DNA from: Vibrionaceae bacterium
Lineage (GTDB): Bacteria; Pseudomonadota; Gammaproteobacteria; Enterobacterales; Vibrionaceae
Reading direction: 5' to 3'
Assembly (NCBI GenBank): GCA_018222805.1
Contig: JAAEZQ010000008.1
Location: forward strand, 62,001-126,000
Length of the DNA stretch: 64,000 nt
The notes under the pieces were generated by a model. That model worked only from the letters and a program-made list of their open reading frames with translations, was not told where the DNA came from and made no database searches. The position numbers were made by a program, and so were the translations under genes. Positions 38,160 through 47,373 of this stretch are shown here, in pieces. How positions within the stretch are numbered: the first letter of the stretch is position 1; every line of letters starts with the position of its first letter.

Positions 38160-39107
38160 ATGAACAAAAAACTCACCATTCTTGATATCGCGAAACTGGC
38201 TGGCGTTGGTAAGTCGACAGTAAGCCGTGTGCTCACTAATGATCCTAAGGTAAAGCCAGAAACGCGTGAGAAGGTTGAAAAAATCATTCATGATTCTGGC
38301 TATGTTCCTTCCAAATCAGCACAGTCAATGCGTGGAGGCCGACAAAAGGTAGTCGGGGTGATTATTTCGCGTTTAGATTCACCATCAGAAAACCAAGCGG
38401 TAGGTACTATGCTCAGTGAGTTATATTCTGCTGGTTATGACGTCGTGATCATGGAAAGCCAGTTTGATCGCGGCAAAACCATTGAACACCTCGAGGTTCT
38501 TAGACGTCGCAATGTTGATGGTGTCATCGTGTTTGGTTTTACTGGTTGCGATGAGAAAGCTCTAGCTGAGTGGGGCAATCGCATTGTGGTGATAGCTATG
38601 GATACGACTGAGGTTTCCTCTATTAACTATGATAACCAAGGCATTATCGATATGGCTCTCTCTCATTTAGAGCAGCAATCACTTTCTCGTATTGCCTACA
38701 TTGGTGTGGATTCTGACGACAGAACAACAGGCTTAGCACGCTTGAATGCTTACCAGTTGTGGTGTCAGAGCAAAAATATTCAGCCTTGTTTTCAGACTGG
38801 AGCGCTTAGCCATGAGAGTGCTTATCAGTTGGTGGATCAAGTACTGCAAGAAGACACTCAAGCCATTGTGTGCGCCAGTGATACGCTTGCGCTTGGTGTC
38901 ATCAAACGTCTACAAGAGTTAGGGCGTGAAGAAGTTGTCGTAACTGGCGTAGGCGGTAATGAACTCCTTTCCTTTCTTTTTCCGAATATCTTCAGTGTCG
39001 ATCCTGGCTATGCACATGCTGGTCAGAAAGCCGCTAACATGCTGATTAATCAGTTGAACGGCAACCATTCTTTACTGCATTTTACCCAGAAACCTGTCGG
39101 TCAATAG
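38160..39107 (+). CDS. treR: Trehalose operon repressor TreR
   Basis: LacI-family repressor that releases DNA when trehalose 6-phosphate binds. The protein is 315 residues, the same as E. coli TreR. The helix-turn-helix is at 4-25 (ILDIAKLAGVGKSTVSRVL), the hinge near 45-60, and the sugar-binding domain from about 62. The ribosome site is poor. It lies just upstream of treB, whose promoter contains two matching operators. Confidence 0.95.
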   Translation: MNKKLTILDIAKLAGVGKSTVSRVLTNDPKVKPETREKVEKIIHDSGYVPSKSAQSMRGGRQKVVGVIISRLDSPSENQAVGTMLSELYSAGYDVVIMESQFDRGKTIEHLEVLRRRNVDGVIVFGFTGCDEKALAEWGNRIVVIAMDTTEVSSINYDNQGIIDMALSHLEQQSLSRIAYIGVDSDDRTTGLARLNAYQLWCQSKNIQPCFQTGALSHESAYQLVDQVLQEDTQAIVCASDTLALGVIKRLQELGREEVVVTGVGGNELLSFLFPNIFSVDPGYAHAGQKAANMLINQLNGNHSLLHFTQKPVGQ

Positions 39108-39161
39108 TGGCTTATCTATATGCTCTAGTCGCGTTATAGGTATTCTTCTTTAGACTTAGTT

Positions 39162-39177
39162 TGTGATCCTTTTCAAT
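39162..39177. promoter_or_regulatory. CRP binding site upstream of treB (predicted)
   Basis: TGTGA-TCCTTT-TCAAT keeps TGTGA and TCA of the consensus. Its centre lies about 62 bases before the predicted start, the position of a class I activator site. Confidence 0.6.
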
Positions 39178-39179
39178 TT

Positions 39180-39195
39180 ATGGGACTGTTCCCAT
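39180..39195. promoter_or_regulatory. TreR operator O1 (predicted)
   Basis: ATGGGACTGTTCCCAT is a near-perfect palindrome of the GGGAAC-GTTCCC type, directly upstream of the -35 element of treB. Confidence 0.75.
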
Positions 39196-39196
39196 T

Positions 39197-39226
39197 TTGT
39201 TTTTTGTATTTAGGTGGCAATATAAA
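39197..39226 (+). promoter_or_regulatory. Promoter of treB (predicted)
   Basis: TTGTTT (39197-39202) and TATAAA (39221-39226), 18 bases apart, lying between the two TreR operators. The start would be near 39232. Confidence 0.6.
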
Positions 39227-39235
39227 ACCACTTCG

Positions 39236-39249
39236 TGGGAATGTTCCCA
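39236..39249. promoter_or_regulatory. TreR operator O2 (predicted)
   Basis: TGGGAATGTTCCCA, the second copy of the operator, covers the region just after the predicted treB start. Its centre is 55 bases from that of O1. Confidence 0.78.
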
Positions 39250-39304
39250 TTAATAATAAATAAAATGAAAATTTAAGTATATCCAATCCAGGGTGGGCAA
39301 AGTT

Positions 39305-40729
39305 ATGAGTAAGATTGCGCGTAAAGATGTACAGCGTCTTATTGAATTGGTCGGTGGGCCAGACAATATTGAGAGTGTAAGCCACTGCTTAACTCGTTTA
39401 CGTTTTGTACTGAATAACACTGAGCAGGCAGATATTAAGCAGTTGGAAGCACTGCCAATAGTCAAAGGTTGCTTTACCAATGCTGGTCAATTCCAAGTTG
39501 TCATCGGCACTGAAGTCGATGAAGTGTACAAGGTATTGATCGAGATGACGGGTAAAAGCGAAGCCAGCAAAGACGAATCAAAAAATGCCGCGCGTCAAAA
39601 CATGAACATCGTTGAGCGTGGAATCTCTCACCTTGCAGAAATTTTTGTGCCTCTTCTACCTGCTATCATCACTGGTGGTCTGATTCTTGGTTTCCGCAAT
39701 GTGATTGGCGACATCAAAATGTTTGATGGCCAAACCCTGACAGAAATCAGTCAGTTCTGGGCGACCGTACATTCATTCTTATGGCTAATTGGCGAAGCGA
39801 TCTTCTTCTTCCTGCCAGTTGGCGTCTGTTGGTCAACAGTGAAAAAGCTTGGTGGTACGCCGATTTTAGGTATTACGCTGGGTGTGACTCTGGTATCCCC
39901 GCAACTGATGAACGCCTATTTGATCGGTAAGCAAGCGCCGGAAGTGTGGGATTTCGGTTGGTTTGTGATTGAAAAAGTGGGTTATCAGGCACAGGTTATT
40001 CCTGCAATGCTCGCGGGTATCGCACTGGCATATATCGAAAAATACCTCAAACGAATCACCCCATCATACTTGTATCTGGTTGTGGTGCCATTTGTTTCCA
40101 TCATTATCTCGGTGATTCTGGCGCACTCCATTATCGGTCCATTTGGCCGCATGCTAGGTAATGGTGTTGCGTTCGCCGCGAAGGCAGCCATGACGGGAGA
40201 CTTTGCCGTAATAGGCTCAACGATTTTTGGTTTCCTTTACGCGCCATTAGTGATCACAGGTATTCACCATACTACCAACGCCGTGGATTTGCAGTTAATG
40301 CAAGAACTTGGCGGCACACCAATCTGGCCTTTGATTGCACTTTCAAACATTGCTCAGGCATCAGCTGTGGTCGGCATCATTATCATCAGTAAAAAACAAG
40401 ACGAGCGTGAAATCTCTGTTCCGGCGGCTATCTCTGCTTACTTAGGTGTCACTGAGCCTGCAATGTACGGCATTAACCTGAAATACAAATTCCCAATGCT
40501 GAGCGCAATGATTGGTAGTGCGTGCGCGGCGGCTGTTTGTGGTAGTGCTGGCGTGATGGCGAACGGTATTGGTGTAGGAGGTTTGCCTGGCATCTTATCT
40601 ATCCAGCCTCAGTTCTGGGGTGTGTTCGCATTGGCAATGTTAGTGGCGGTAGTGGTGCCTGCCAGTTTGACGCTGATTCTTTATAAACGAGCGAAAGCCA
40701 AAGGCGAACTTGAAGCGGCAAACGCGTAA
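39305..40729 (+). CDS. treB: Trehalose-specific PTS enzyme IIBC
   Basis: Imports trehalose with phosphorylation to trehalose 6-phosphate. The protein is 474 residues: an EIIB domain (1-90) with the phosphorylated Cys28 in SVSHCLTRL, and an EIIC membrane domain (about 105-465) with GITEP-like LGVTEPAMYG near 370. There is no EIIA domain; the general EIIA-Glc (crr) must supply the phosphate. The ATG at 39305 lies after a G-rich stretch. It is controlled by TreR and CRP sites upstream. Confidence 0.96.
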   Translation: MSKIARKDVQRLIELVGGPDNIESVSHCLTRLRFVLNNTEQADIKQLEALPIVKGCFTNAGQFQVVIGTEVDEVYKVLIEMTGKSEASKDESKNAARQNMNIVERGISHLAEIFVPLLPAIITGGLILGFRNVIGDIKMFDGQTLTEISQFWATVHSFLWLIGEAIFFFLPVGVCWSTVKKLGGTPILGITLGVTLVSPQLMNAYLIGKQAPEVWDFGWFVIEKVGYQAQVIPAMLAGIALAYIEKYLKRITPSYLYLVVVPFVSIIISVILAHSIIGPFGRMLGNGVAFAAKAAMTGDFAVIGSTIFGFLYAPLVITGIHHTTNAVDLQLMQELGGTPIWPLIALSNIAQASAVVGIIIISKKQDEREISVPAAISAYLGVTEPAMYGINLKYKFPMLSAMIGSACAAAVCGSAGVMANGIGVGGLPGILSIQPQFWGVFALAMLVAVVVPASLTLILYKRAKAKGELEAANA

Positions 40730-40743
40730 CGAACTTAAATAAG

Positions 40744-40778
40744 CGATGGCAATTCATCATGTATGCCATCGTTTGTTT
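40744..40778 (+). terminator. Hairpin between treB and treC, possible attenuator
   Basis: CGATGGCA (40744-40751) pairs with TGCCATCG (40764-40771), followed by TTTGTTTG. The interrupted T run suggests partial termination, which would lower treC relative to treB. Confidence 0.6.
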
Positions 40779-40842
40779 GCTCAACTTTAAAGTGTCATTC
40801 CTGACTATGTCGTTTTGCCGCTCAGAGAATGACTAATATTTG

Positions 40843-40859
40843 GCCATGATTATCATGGC
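40843..40859. promoter_or_regulatory. Perfect 17-base palindrome upstream of treC
   Basis: GCCATGAT-T-ATCATGGC is a perfect inverted repeat 36 bases before the treC start. It differs from the TreR operator. It could be an operator, an mRNA hairpin that protects or processes the treC message, or part of a treC leader. Confidence 0.4.
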
Positions 40860-40895
40860 GACCTTCTTTATTTTATTGGTAAGTGAGTGTTAGAA

Positions 40896-42581
40896 ATGGC
40901 TATGACCAAGCAAGATAACAGCTGGTGGAAAACCGCAACAATCTACCAAATTTACCCGAAAAGTTTTTGCGACAGTGACAGCAAAGGTACCGGGGATATC
41001 AAAGGGATCATTTCTAAACTGGACTACCTGAAGCACCTAGGTGTGGATGCGATTTGGCTAACGCCTGTGTACCAGTCGCCAATGATAGATAACGGCTATG
41101 ATATTTCCGATTACTACTCGATCAATCCAGAGTTTGGCACCATGGCTGACTTTGAGGAGCTGTTGGCGAAATCCCATCAGCTTGGTATCCGAATTGTCAT
41201 GGACATTGTCGTTAACCATACCTCGACTGAGCACAAATGGTTCCAGTCTGCTCTAGGTGACAAAAATAGCCCCTATCGTGATTATTACATCTGGAAAGAT
41301 CCGGTAGAGGGGGCTGAGCCCAACAACTGGCAGTCTAAGTTTGGTGGTAATGCTTGGGAGCTGGATGAAGCCACGGGTCAGTACTACTTGCACCTGTTTG
41401 CGAAAGAACAAGCAGATTTAAACTGGGAAAACCCAGTTGTGCGTGAAGAAGTCAAAGACGTGATCAGCTTTTGGGCTGAGAAGGGCGTAGATGGCTTCCG
41501 TCTGGATGTTATTAACCTGATTTCTAAGCAGCAAGATTTCCCGAGTGATGATATTGGTGATGGACGTCGTTTTTATACCGATGGTCCGAGAGTACATGAG
41601 TACTTGCAAGAGATCAGCCAATCGGTATTTCAAAAATACGGAAGTGTGACTGTGGGAGAGATGTCTTCGACAACCCTTGAACACTGTCAGCAATACTCGT
41701 CTTTAGATGGCAAAGAGCTTTCAATGGTGTTCAACTTCCATCATTTGAAAGTGGATTATCCTAATGGTGAAAAGTGGACGAAAGCGCCGTTTGACTTTCT
41801 TCAGCTCAAACAGATCTTCAGTCATTGGCAAACTGGGTTAAATGGAAAAGGTTGGGGGGCGCTATTCTGGTGTAACCACGATCAACCACGTATTGTCAGC
41901 CGACTCGGTGATGATCAGCAGTACCGTGTAGAATCTGCGAAGATGCTGGCAGCGTCTGTTCACATGATGCAGGGTACGCCTTATGTTTACCAAGGTGAAG
42001 AGATTGGCATGACCAATCCGGGGTATTCCGAGATCAGTCAATATCGAGATGTCGAAAGTACCAACATGTACGACATCATGGTCGATCGTGATGGTGTTTC
42101 TCACCAAGAAATGATGGCTATTCTGGCTCAGAAATCTCGTGATAACTCTCGCACACCGATGCAATGGAGTAGCCAACCACATGCAGGTTTCACTAAAGGA
42201 ACGCCTTGGTTAGAGGTCGCGCAGAATTATCATGAAATCAATGCTGAGTCTGCCGTAGCGGATTTAAACTCTGTATTTTATTTCTACAAGCGCTTGATTG
42301 AACTGCGCAAACAGGTTCAAGTTATCACTGATGGCAGTTATCAAGATTTGTTACCAGAACATGCACGTATTTTTGCTTACGCTCGCCAGAATGACACCCA
42401 GACGCTTTTGTGTATCAATAATTATTATGGGGAAGAGGTGGAGTGCGTATTGCCAGAACGCTTTGAGATGGCGAAAGCGAAGTGTTTGTTGTCCAATTAC
42501 CAGAATGCAGCCAGTGCGATTGCTTCCTGCCATCAAGCACTACGCCCGTATGAGACGCGAATTTTGTTGATTGAAGAATAA
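40896..42581 (+). CDS. treC: Trehalose-6-phosphate hydrolase
   Basis: Splits trehalose 6-phosphate into glucose and glucose 6-phosphate. The protein is 561 residues of glycoside hydrolase family 13. Conserved regions are DIVVNHTS near residue 100, the nucleophile Asp in DGFRLDVINL near 200, the acid Glu in VGEMSS near 255, and WCNHDQPR near 325. The N-terminus is ambiguous: GTG at 40887, ATG at 40896 or ATG at 40902; I prefer 40896. It lies 166 bases after treB with a hairpin between. Confidence 0.95.
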   Translation: MAMTKQDNSWWKTATIYQIYPKSFCDSDSKGTGDIKGIISKLDYLKHLGVDAIWLTPVYQSPMIDNGYDISDYYSINPEFGTMADFEELLAKSHQLGIRIVMDIVVNHTSTEHKWFQSALGDKNSPYRDYYIWKDPVEGAEPNNWQSKFGGNAWELDEATGQYYLHLFAKEQADLNWENPVVREEVKDVISFWAEKGVDGFRLDVINLISKQQDFPSDDIGDGRRFYTDGPRVHEYLQEISQSVFQKYGSVTVGEMSSTTLEHCQQYSSLDGKELSMVFNFHHLKVDYPNGEKWTKAPFDFLQLKQIFSHWQTGLNGKGWGALFWCNHDQPRIVSRLGDDQQYRVESAKMLAASVHMMQGTPYVYQGEEIGMTNPGYSEISQYRDVESTNMYDIMVDRDGVSHQEMMAILAQKSRDNSRTPMQWSSQPHAGFTKGTPWLEVAQNYHEINAESAVADLNSVFYFYKRLIELRKQVQVITDGSYQDLLPEHARIFAYARQNDTQTLLCINNYYGEEVECVLPERFEMAKAKCLLSNYQNAASAIASCHQALRPYETRILLIEE

Positions 42582-42612
42582 CTTAACCTCTCCTGAGGTT
42601 GTTTCCCCCACT

Positions 42613-42650
42613 AAAGGCTTTGGAATGCTCCCCAAAGCCTTTTTCTTTTT
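42613..42650 (+). terminator. Rho-independent terminator after treC
   Basis: Stem AAAGGCTTTGG/CCAAAGCCTTT with an eight-base loop, followed by TTTTTC. Confidence 0.9.
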
Positions 42651-42657
42651 CGTCGTA

Positions 42658-43260
42658 TCATGAACCGTAGGTAACGGAATAGCGATGTGGTTTGTGGTTC
42701 ATGGCGAGTACCAGATTGAGCGCAAACGCCCCTAAAGCGGACAGAGCAATGATCCAAGGTGAAACGAAGAACATCGACGCAAATACGATACACACATCAA
42801 TCGCCATCTGACTCTTGCCGACGGAAATGCCAAATTTATCATGGATAAACAAGCACAAAACATTAAAGCCCCCCAGGCTAGAACGATGACGGAACAAGAT
42901 TAACATGCCTAACCCCATCAATAGCCCGCCAGCAACAGCACAGTAGATTTCATTTACTGACTCTAATGAAATCAGTAAATAAAGATGATCGGCAAAAATT
43001 GAAACTAAAGCACCAGAAATGACACTATTGATGGCAAAGTGACGTCCAAAGCGTTTCCAGGCTAACAGATAAAAAGGGCAGTTAGTTAAAAAGTACAGCA
43101 CACCAAAGGTAAAAGGTGTAAATTGGCTAATAAGCAAAGCCAACCCGGTGGTTCCTCCAGTAAGGAGTTGCGCGGATTGGAGAAAGAAAACGCCTTGAGC
43201 TACCAAAAAGGTACCTGTGAGAATTGCTATCCAGTCTTCTTTTAACGAGTGTTTTTCCAT
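42658..43260 (-). CDS. YitT/DUF161-type membrane protein
   Basis: A 200-residue protein with five to six predicted membrane segments and the motif TGGTTGLALL near residue 34, typical of the N-terminal part of the YitT family. It lacks the C-terminal soluble DUF2179 domain present in many Gram-positive members. Function unknown. The ATG at 43260 (MEKHSLKEDW) is preferred because the family usually starts there; upstream ATGs at 43299 and 43296 also lack a ribosome site. It is convergent with treC and divergent from glyA. Confidence 0.82.
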   Translation of the reverse strand: MEKHSLKEDWIAILTGTFLVAQGVFFLQSAQLLTGGTTGLALLISQFTPFTFGVLYFLTNCPFYLLAWKRFGRHFAINSVISGALVSIFADHLYLLISLESVNEIYCAVAGGLLMGLGMLILFRHRSSLGGFNVLCLFIHDKFGISVGKSQMAIDVCIVFASMFFVSPWIIALSALGAFALNLVLAMNHKPHRYSVTYGS

Positions 43261-43509
43261 CAATTTGCAGTCATAGGTGGGAAATAAGGCTCGCATCATA
43301 GTAAAAAGATGATCTTTTCGGTAGCTAGAGGCTAAAATTTACGGTAAACCTATGTAATTGCTGTTTTACAGGGTGTAAAGCACAAAATTGACAGTAATGA
43401 GTGTTGTTTCAATGATTGCAATATCGACATGATATTTATTACTAGTCATCATGAAAAAACTGCATGAGAAAAATTTAAATTTTCTCTTTATGACCCAGAT
43501 CAAATTATG

Positions 43510-43515
43510 TAGAAT
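43510..43515 (+). promoter_or_regulatory. -10 element of the glyA promoter (predicted)
   Basis: TAGAAT with only weak -35 candidates (TTTATG or TTATGA) upstream, which suggests an activated promoter. The half-site TGAAAAAACTGCA at 43452-43464 loosely resembles a MetR site. A near-palindrome of A and T lies at 43465-43485. Confidence 0.5.
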
Positions 43516-43531
43516 GCGCGCCATTAGGGTG

Positions 43532-43547
43532 ACGGAAACGTTTGCGC
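43532..43547. promoter_or_regulatory. PurR operator of glyA (predicted)
   Basis: ACGGAAACGTTTGCGC matches the PurR palindrome ACGCAAACGTTTGCGT at 14 of 16 positions. It lies just after the predicted start of glyA transcription, where a bound repressor would block polymerase. PurR control of glyA is known in E. coli. Confidence 0.82.
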
Positions 43548-43605
43548 TCGGTCATTAAACAGTTTTTTTGCCAATTTCAGTACTAATCTGAGTCAGGAGA
43601 TACAG

Positions 43606-44856
43606 ATGCTTAAGCGTGATATGAACATCGCAGATTACGATGCGGAACTGTTCGCAGCTATCCAAGAAGAAACTCTTCGCCAGGAAGAGCACATTGAACT
43701 TATCGCTTCTGAAAACTACACAAGCCCACGTGTAATGGAAGCTCAAGGTTCTCAGCTAACGAACAAATACGCTGAAGGCTACCCAGGCAAGCGTTACTAC
43801 GGCGGTTGTGAGTACGTAGATAAAGCGGAACAATTAGCAATAGATCGTGCATGTGAACTATTTGGTTGTGAATACGCTAACGTACAGCCTCACTCAGGTT
43901 CTCAAGCAAACAGCGCAGTATACATGGCGCTTCTGAACCCAGGCGATACAGTACTAGGCATGAGCTTGGCACACGGTGGTCACCTGACTCACGGTTCACC
44001 AGTAAACTTCTCTGGTAAGCACTACAACGTTATCCCTTACGGTATCGACGAAGCTGGTCAAATCAACTACGACGAGATGGAAGCGCTTGCGATTGAGCAC
44101 AAGCCTAAAATGATCATCGGTGGTTTCTCTGCGTACTCTCAAATCGTTGATTGGAAACGCATGCGTGAAATCGCAGACAAAGTTGACGCGTACCTATTCG
44201 TAGATATGGCGCACGTTGCTGGTCTTATCGCGGCAGGTGAATACCCAACGCCAGTCCCACACGCACACGTTGTAACAACAACGACGCACAAAACGCTAGC
44301 AGGTCCACGTGGTGGTCTTATCCTGTCTAACGCTGGCGAAGACATGTACAAAAAGCTGAACTCAGCTGTTTTCCCTGGTGGTCAAGGCGGTCCTCTAATG
44401 CACGTGATCGCTGGTAAAGCGGTAGCGTTCAAAGAAGCAATGGAGCCAGAATTTAAAGATTACCAAGCTCGCGTTGTTCAAAACGCGAAAGCAATGGTTG
44501 CTCAGTTCCAAGAGCGTGGTTACAAAATCGTTTCTAACGGTACAGAAAACCACCTGTTCCTAGTTGATCTAATCGACAAGAACATTACTGGTAAAGAAGC
44601 GGACGCAGCACTAGGTGCAGCGAACATCACAGTAAACAAAAACTCAGTACCAAATGACCCACGTAGCCCATTCGTAACGTCTGGTATCCGTGTAGGTACG
44701 CCAGCAATCACTCGCCGTGGCTTCACAGTAGAAGACGCAAAAGAGCTAGCGAACTGGATGTGTGACGTTCTTGATAATATTGAAAATCAAGAAGTTATCG
44801 AAGCGACAAAACAGAAAGTGCTAGATATCTGTAAGCGTCTACCAGTTTACGCATAA
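43606..44856 (+). CDS. glyA: Serine hydroxymethyltransferase
   Basis: Interconverts serine and glycine with tetrahydrofolate, the main source of one-carbon units. The protein is 416 residues. The pyridoxal-phosphate Lys is in [15 protein letters not shown] near 229; other conserved segments are [18 protein letters not shown] near 32-50 and [15 protein letters not shown] near 52-66. AGGAGA lies seven bases before the ATG. The transcript has a PurR box in its leader and ends at a terminator at 44984. Confidence 0.98.
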   Translation: MLKRDMNIADYDAELFAAIQEETLRQEEHIELIASENYTSPRVMEAQGSQLTNKYAEGYPGKRYYGGCEYVDKAEQLAIDRACELFGCEYANVQPHSGSQANSAVYMALLNPGDTVLGMSLAHGGHLTHGSPVNFSGKHYNVIPYGIDEAGQINYDEMEALAIEHKPKMIIGGFSAYSQIVDWKRMREIADKVDAYLFVDMAHVAGLIAAGEYPTPVPHAHVVTTTTHKTLAGPRGGLILSNAGEDMYKKLNSAVFPGGQGGPLMHVIAGKAVAFKEAMEPEFKDYQARVVQNAKAMVAQFQERGYKIVSNGTENHLFLVDLIDKNITGKEADAALGAANITVNKNSVPNDPRSPFVTSGIRVGTPAITRRGFTVEDAKELANWMCDVLDNIENQEVIEATKQKVLDICKRLPVYA

Positions 44857-44983
44857 TTTTCTTTGTAAACGATAGCTTCTTCATAGAGTGAGCCGATTTC
44901 GGTGTCGAACATACTCATTTGCTCGCGCAAACTCCGTGTGTTCTCCTAGAACTCGACTCATCTATTTTGAACATTGATATATT

Positions 44984-45009
44984 AAAGGCCCTCAATTGAG
45001 GGCCTTTTT
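44984..45009 (+). terminator. Rho-independent terminator after glyA
   Basis: A long perfect palindrome AAAGGCCCTCA/TGAGGGCCTTT followed by T residues. The 120 bases between the glyA stop and this hairpin show no convincing gene. Confidence 0.9.
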
Positions 45010-45104
45010 GTTATCTGTGTACCGTCCTAAATAAGGTTGACAGTGTTTGTCATTCATTGGAGAGAAAGATGAGCCGAGTAGGGAATATCGCGTTTGTCAG
45101 ATAC

Positions 45105-45135
45105 AAAAAAGGTTGGCGAAGTGCCAACCTTTTTA
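45105..45135. terminator. Terminator of lipA, usable in both directions
   Basis: Stem AAAAAGGTTGGC/GCCAACCTTTTT with a GAAGT loop. On the minus strand it follows lipA and ends in a six-base T run. Confidence 0.9.
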
Positions 45136-45154
45136 GTCATTGAGAACCAGTTAC

Positions 45155-46120
45155 TTACTTGATCTCGATACCTTGCGCCTGCATGTCGGCGTGGTATGAA
45201 GAGCGAACAAATGGACCACACGCAGCGTGCGTGAAGCCAAGTTCTAGTGCGATCTCTTTAAGCTCATCAAACTCTGATGGTGGAACATAACGTTCTACTG
45301 GCAAGTGGTGACGGCTTGGCGCTAGGTACTGACCAAGAGTCAGCATAGTTACGCCGTGTTCGCGTAGGTCTTTTAGTACTTCGACGATCTCTTCTTTGGT
45401 CTCACCAAGACCCATCATCAGACCTGACTTTGTCGGTACGTCTGGATGTTGCTCTTTGAATTTCTTCAGTAGCTGTAGAGACCACTTGTAGTTTGCACCT
45501 GGGCGAGCTTTACGGTAAAGACGCGGTGCCGTTTCCAAGTTGTGGTTGAATACATCTGGTGGGTTGTCTTTCATCAGATCAAGGGCAACGTCCATACGAC
45601 CACGGAAGTCAGGAACCAGAGTTTCAATCTTAATATTAGGGTTCAGCGCACGAATTTCGCGGTTACAGTCAGCGAAGTGCTGTGCACCACCATCACGCAG
45701 ATCATCACGGTCTACAGAAGTGATTACCACATATTTCAGCTTCATATCTGCGATGGTTTTCGCCAGTTTTTGCGGCTCTTCCGCTTCTGGAGGCAGAGGT
45801 CGGCCATGAGCAACGTCACAGAAAGGGCAACGACGAGTACAGATTGCGCCCAGGATCATGAAGGTCGCAGTACCATGGTTAAAACATTCAGCCAGGTTAG
45901 GGCAAGATGCTTCTTCACATACAGAGTGAAGTTTGTTCTTACGCATTGCTGCTTTGATGTCTTGGATTCGTTGGCTATCGGCTGGTAGCTTGATCTTCAT
46001 CCAATCAGGCTTACGCAGCACTTGTTTCTGCTCTGTAGGCATGTTCTTTACTGGAATCAATGCCATTTTGTCGGCGTCACGATATTTAACGCCTTTTTCC
46101 ATCTGGATTGGTTTGCTCAT
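45155..46120 (-). CDS. lipA: Lipoyl synthase
   Basis: Radical-SAM enzyme that inserts two sulfur atoms into protein-bound octanoyl groups. The protein is 321 residues. The auxiliary iron-sulfur cluster Cys are in [12 protein letters not shown] near residue 68-79, the SAM cluster is CTRRCPFC near 94-101, and the C-terminal RSSY that ligates the auxiliary cluster is present. The ATG overlaps the lipB stop as ATGA. It acts on products of LipB encoded just upstream. Confidence 0.97.
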   Translation of the reverse strand: MSKPIQMEKGVKYRDADKMALIPVKNMPTEQKQVLRKPDWMKIKLPADSQRIQDIKAAMRKNKLHSVCEEASCPNLAECFNHGTATFMILGAICTRRCPFCDVAHGRPLPPEAEEPQKLAKTIADMKLKYVVITSVDRDDLRDGGAQHFADCNREIRALNPNIKIETLVPDFRGRMDVALDLMKDNPPDVFNHNLETAPRLYRKARPGANYKWSLQLLKKFKEQHPDVPTKSGLMMGLGETKEEIVEVLKDLREHGVTMLTLGQYLAPSRHHLPVERYVPPSEFDELKEIALELGFTHAACGPFVRSSYHADMQAQGIEIK

Positions 46121-46779
46121 GCTTTATTACCTTGAGAAGGTGCTTCTGTGCTGAATTCCACTTGCTCGTAGTCGAGCAAAGTAACGAGTTCTTGTATTAG
46201 TTGCTTTTCTACAGCTTCCACATCGTCCGGCCCACCAACTTGGCTGACCTGAACCATTTCCATGCCTTCATACCCACAAGGGTTAATACGCAGGAATGGT
46301 GTTAAATCCATATTGACGTTTAAGGCGAGGCCATGAAAGGAACAGCCTTTACGAATACGTAAGCCGAGAGAGCATATTTTCTTACTATCGACGTATACTC
46401 CTGGAGCGTCTGGTCTTGCTGCAGAGTCGATATTGTATGCTTTAAGCGTGTTGATAACGAGGTTCTCGATGTTGGTAACGAGATCTCGTACTCCTAATTT
46501 TTTACGACGCAAGTTAATCAAAAAGTAAGCCACTAACTGGCCCGGACCATGATAGGTCACCTGACCACCTCGGTCACTTTGTACGACAGGAATATCACCA
46601 GTGTTGATCAGATGCTCGGCTTTACCAGCCTGACCCTGGGTAAATACTGGGTTATGTTCAACCAGCCAAACTTCATCAGGTGTCTCTTCTGTACGTTGGT
46701 CTGTGAACTCATGCATTGCCTTCCAGACGGGCTCATAGTCCTGGCGGCCAAGTCGTTTTACAACAAGTTGGTGTTGCAT
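46117..46779 (-). CDS. lipB: Octanoyl-[acyl-carrier protein]-protein N-octanoyltransferase
   Basis: Transfers octanoate from acyl carrier protein to lipoyl domains, the step before LipA. The protein is 220 residues. Conserved segments are [14 protein letters not shown] near 70-83, KKICSLGL with the catalytic Lys near 133-135, and the acyl-Cys in [12 protein letters not shown] near 165. AGGAAA precedes the ATG. Its leader region contains two inverted repeats described separately. Confidence 0.96.
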   Translation of the reverse strand: MQHQLVVKRLGRQDYEPVWKAMHEFTDQRTEETPDEVWLVEHNPVFTQGQAGKAEHLINTGDIPVVQSDRGGQVTYHGPGQLVAYFLINLRRKKLGVRDLVTNIENLVINTLKAYNIDSAARPDAPGVYVDSKKICSLGLRIRKGCSFHGLALNVNMDLTPFLRINPCGYEGMEMVQVSQVGGPDDVEAVEKQLIQELVTLLDYEQVEFSTEAPSQGNKA

Positions 46780-46810
46780 GGCATTTCCTGTCGCGATTAT
46801 ATAAAGTGTT

Positions 46811-46873
46811 TGGATTATAAACTGGATAATCCTTCTACTCTACCTTTGAGTAACAGTTTTTTAACTCAAAGGT
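46811..46873. repeat. Two consecutive inverted repeats upstream of lipB
   Basis: GGATTAT/ATAATCC (46811-46831, seven-base loop) and ACCTTTGAGT/ACTCAAAGGT (46842-46873, 12-base loop) follow each other between the ybeD terminator and the lipB start. Two TATAAT-like boxes on the minus strand (in 46801-46820) lie in or beside the first repeat, so these may be operator or leader structures for lipBA. Confidence 0.4.
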
Positions 46874-46903
46874 GAGAGTTTTTTTACTATCTTCTTGATA
46901 TGT

Positions 46904-46930
46904 AAAAAGAAAGCAGCCGAAGCTGCTTTC
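46904..46930 (-). terminator. Rho-independent terminator after ybeD
   Basis: On the minus strand GAAAGCAGC-TTCG-GCTGCTTTC then TTTTT; the TTCG tetraloop makes it very stable. Confidence 0.92.
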
Positions 46931-46955
46931 AAAAAAAATTTAATTTATCAAATAA

Positions 46956-47234
46956 TTATAGAACCATACGAACGATGTCGATTTCGCCCAATTCTTTATA
47001 AAGGACTTCAACCTGCTCGATTGATGTCGCTGTGATATTGATAGACACCGAGTGGTAGTTGCCCTTCGCACTTGGTTTTACTTTTGGGCTGTAGTCACCT
47101 GGTGCATGGCGCTGAATTACTTCAAGAACAAGTTCTGGAAGCTCAGGCTTTGCATGACCCATTACCTTGTAAGTAAAAGAACAAGGGAACTCAAGCAGGT
47201 CTTTTAATTTAGCATCAGAGTTGATGGTTAGCAT
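46956..47234 (-). CDS. ybeD: UPF0250 / DUF493 protein YbeD
   Basis: A 92-residue protein with an ACT-like alpha/beta fold and unknown biochemical role, conserved between dacA and lipB in gamma-proteobacteria. Family features visible are [14 protein letters not shown] near residue 13-26 and [14 protein letters not shown] near 58-71. GGAG precedes the ATG. In E. coli it is often linked to lipoate metabolism only by gene position. Confidence 0.93.
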   Translation of the reverse strand: MLTINSDAKLKDLLEFPCSFTYKVMGHAKPELPELVLEVIQRHAPGDYSPKVKPSAKGNYHSVSINITATSIEQVEVLYKELGEIDIVRMVL

Positions 47235-47317
47235 ATCGGTAACTCCAGTTGGTATTCGTTGCGGTGCGAAATAGTACAGTCAAATTAAGGTGAACTCAAG
47301 GTGAGGATAACTGACTT

Positions 47318-47343
47318 AAAAAGCCGCCATAGTCGGCGGCTTT
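47318..47343 (-). terminator. Rho-independent terminator after dacA
   Basis: On the minus strand AAAGCCGCC-GACTAT-GGCGGCTTT, followed by TTAAG. Confidence 0.85.
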
Positions 47344-47373
47344 ATGAATCGGTTTGTTAAACTTTAGCGAGCG

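Noticed and set aside
43452..43464. MetR binding site upstream of glyA
   Set aside because: Only one half matches TGAA; the other half is TGCA rather than TTCA. Too weak to annotate alone, so it is mentioned only with the promoter.
44847..44918. A 23-codon minus-strand ORF (starting MSMFDTEIGSLYEEA) antisense to the end of glyA
   Set aside because: It has a poor ribosome site, overlaps a conserved gene end on the other strand and has no promoter or terminator of its own.
45069..45143. A 24-codon plus-strand ORF with GGAGAG and a TTGACA upstream
   Set aside because: There is no -10 element at the right distance, and its second half is the lipA terminator hairpin, so the coding appearance is probably accidental.
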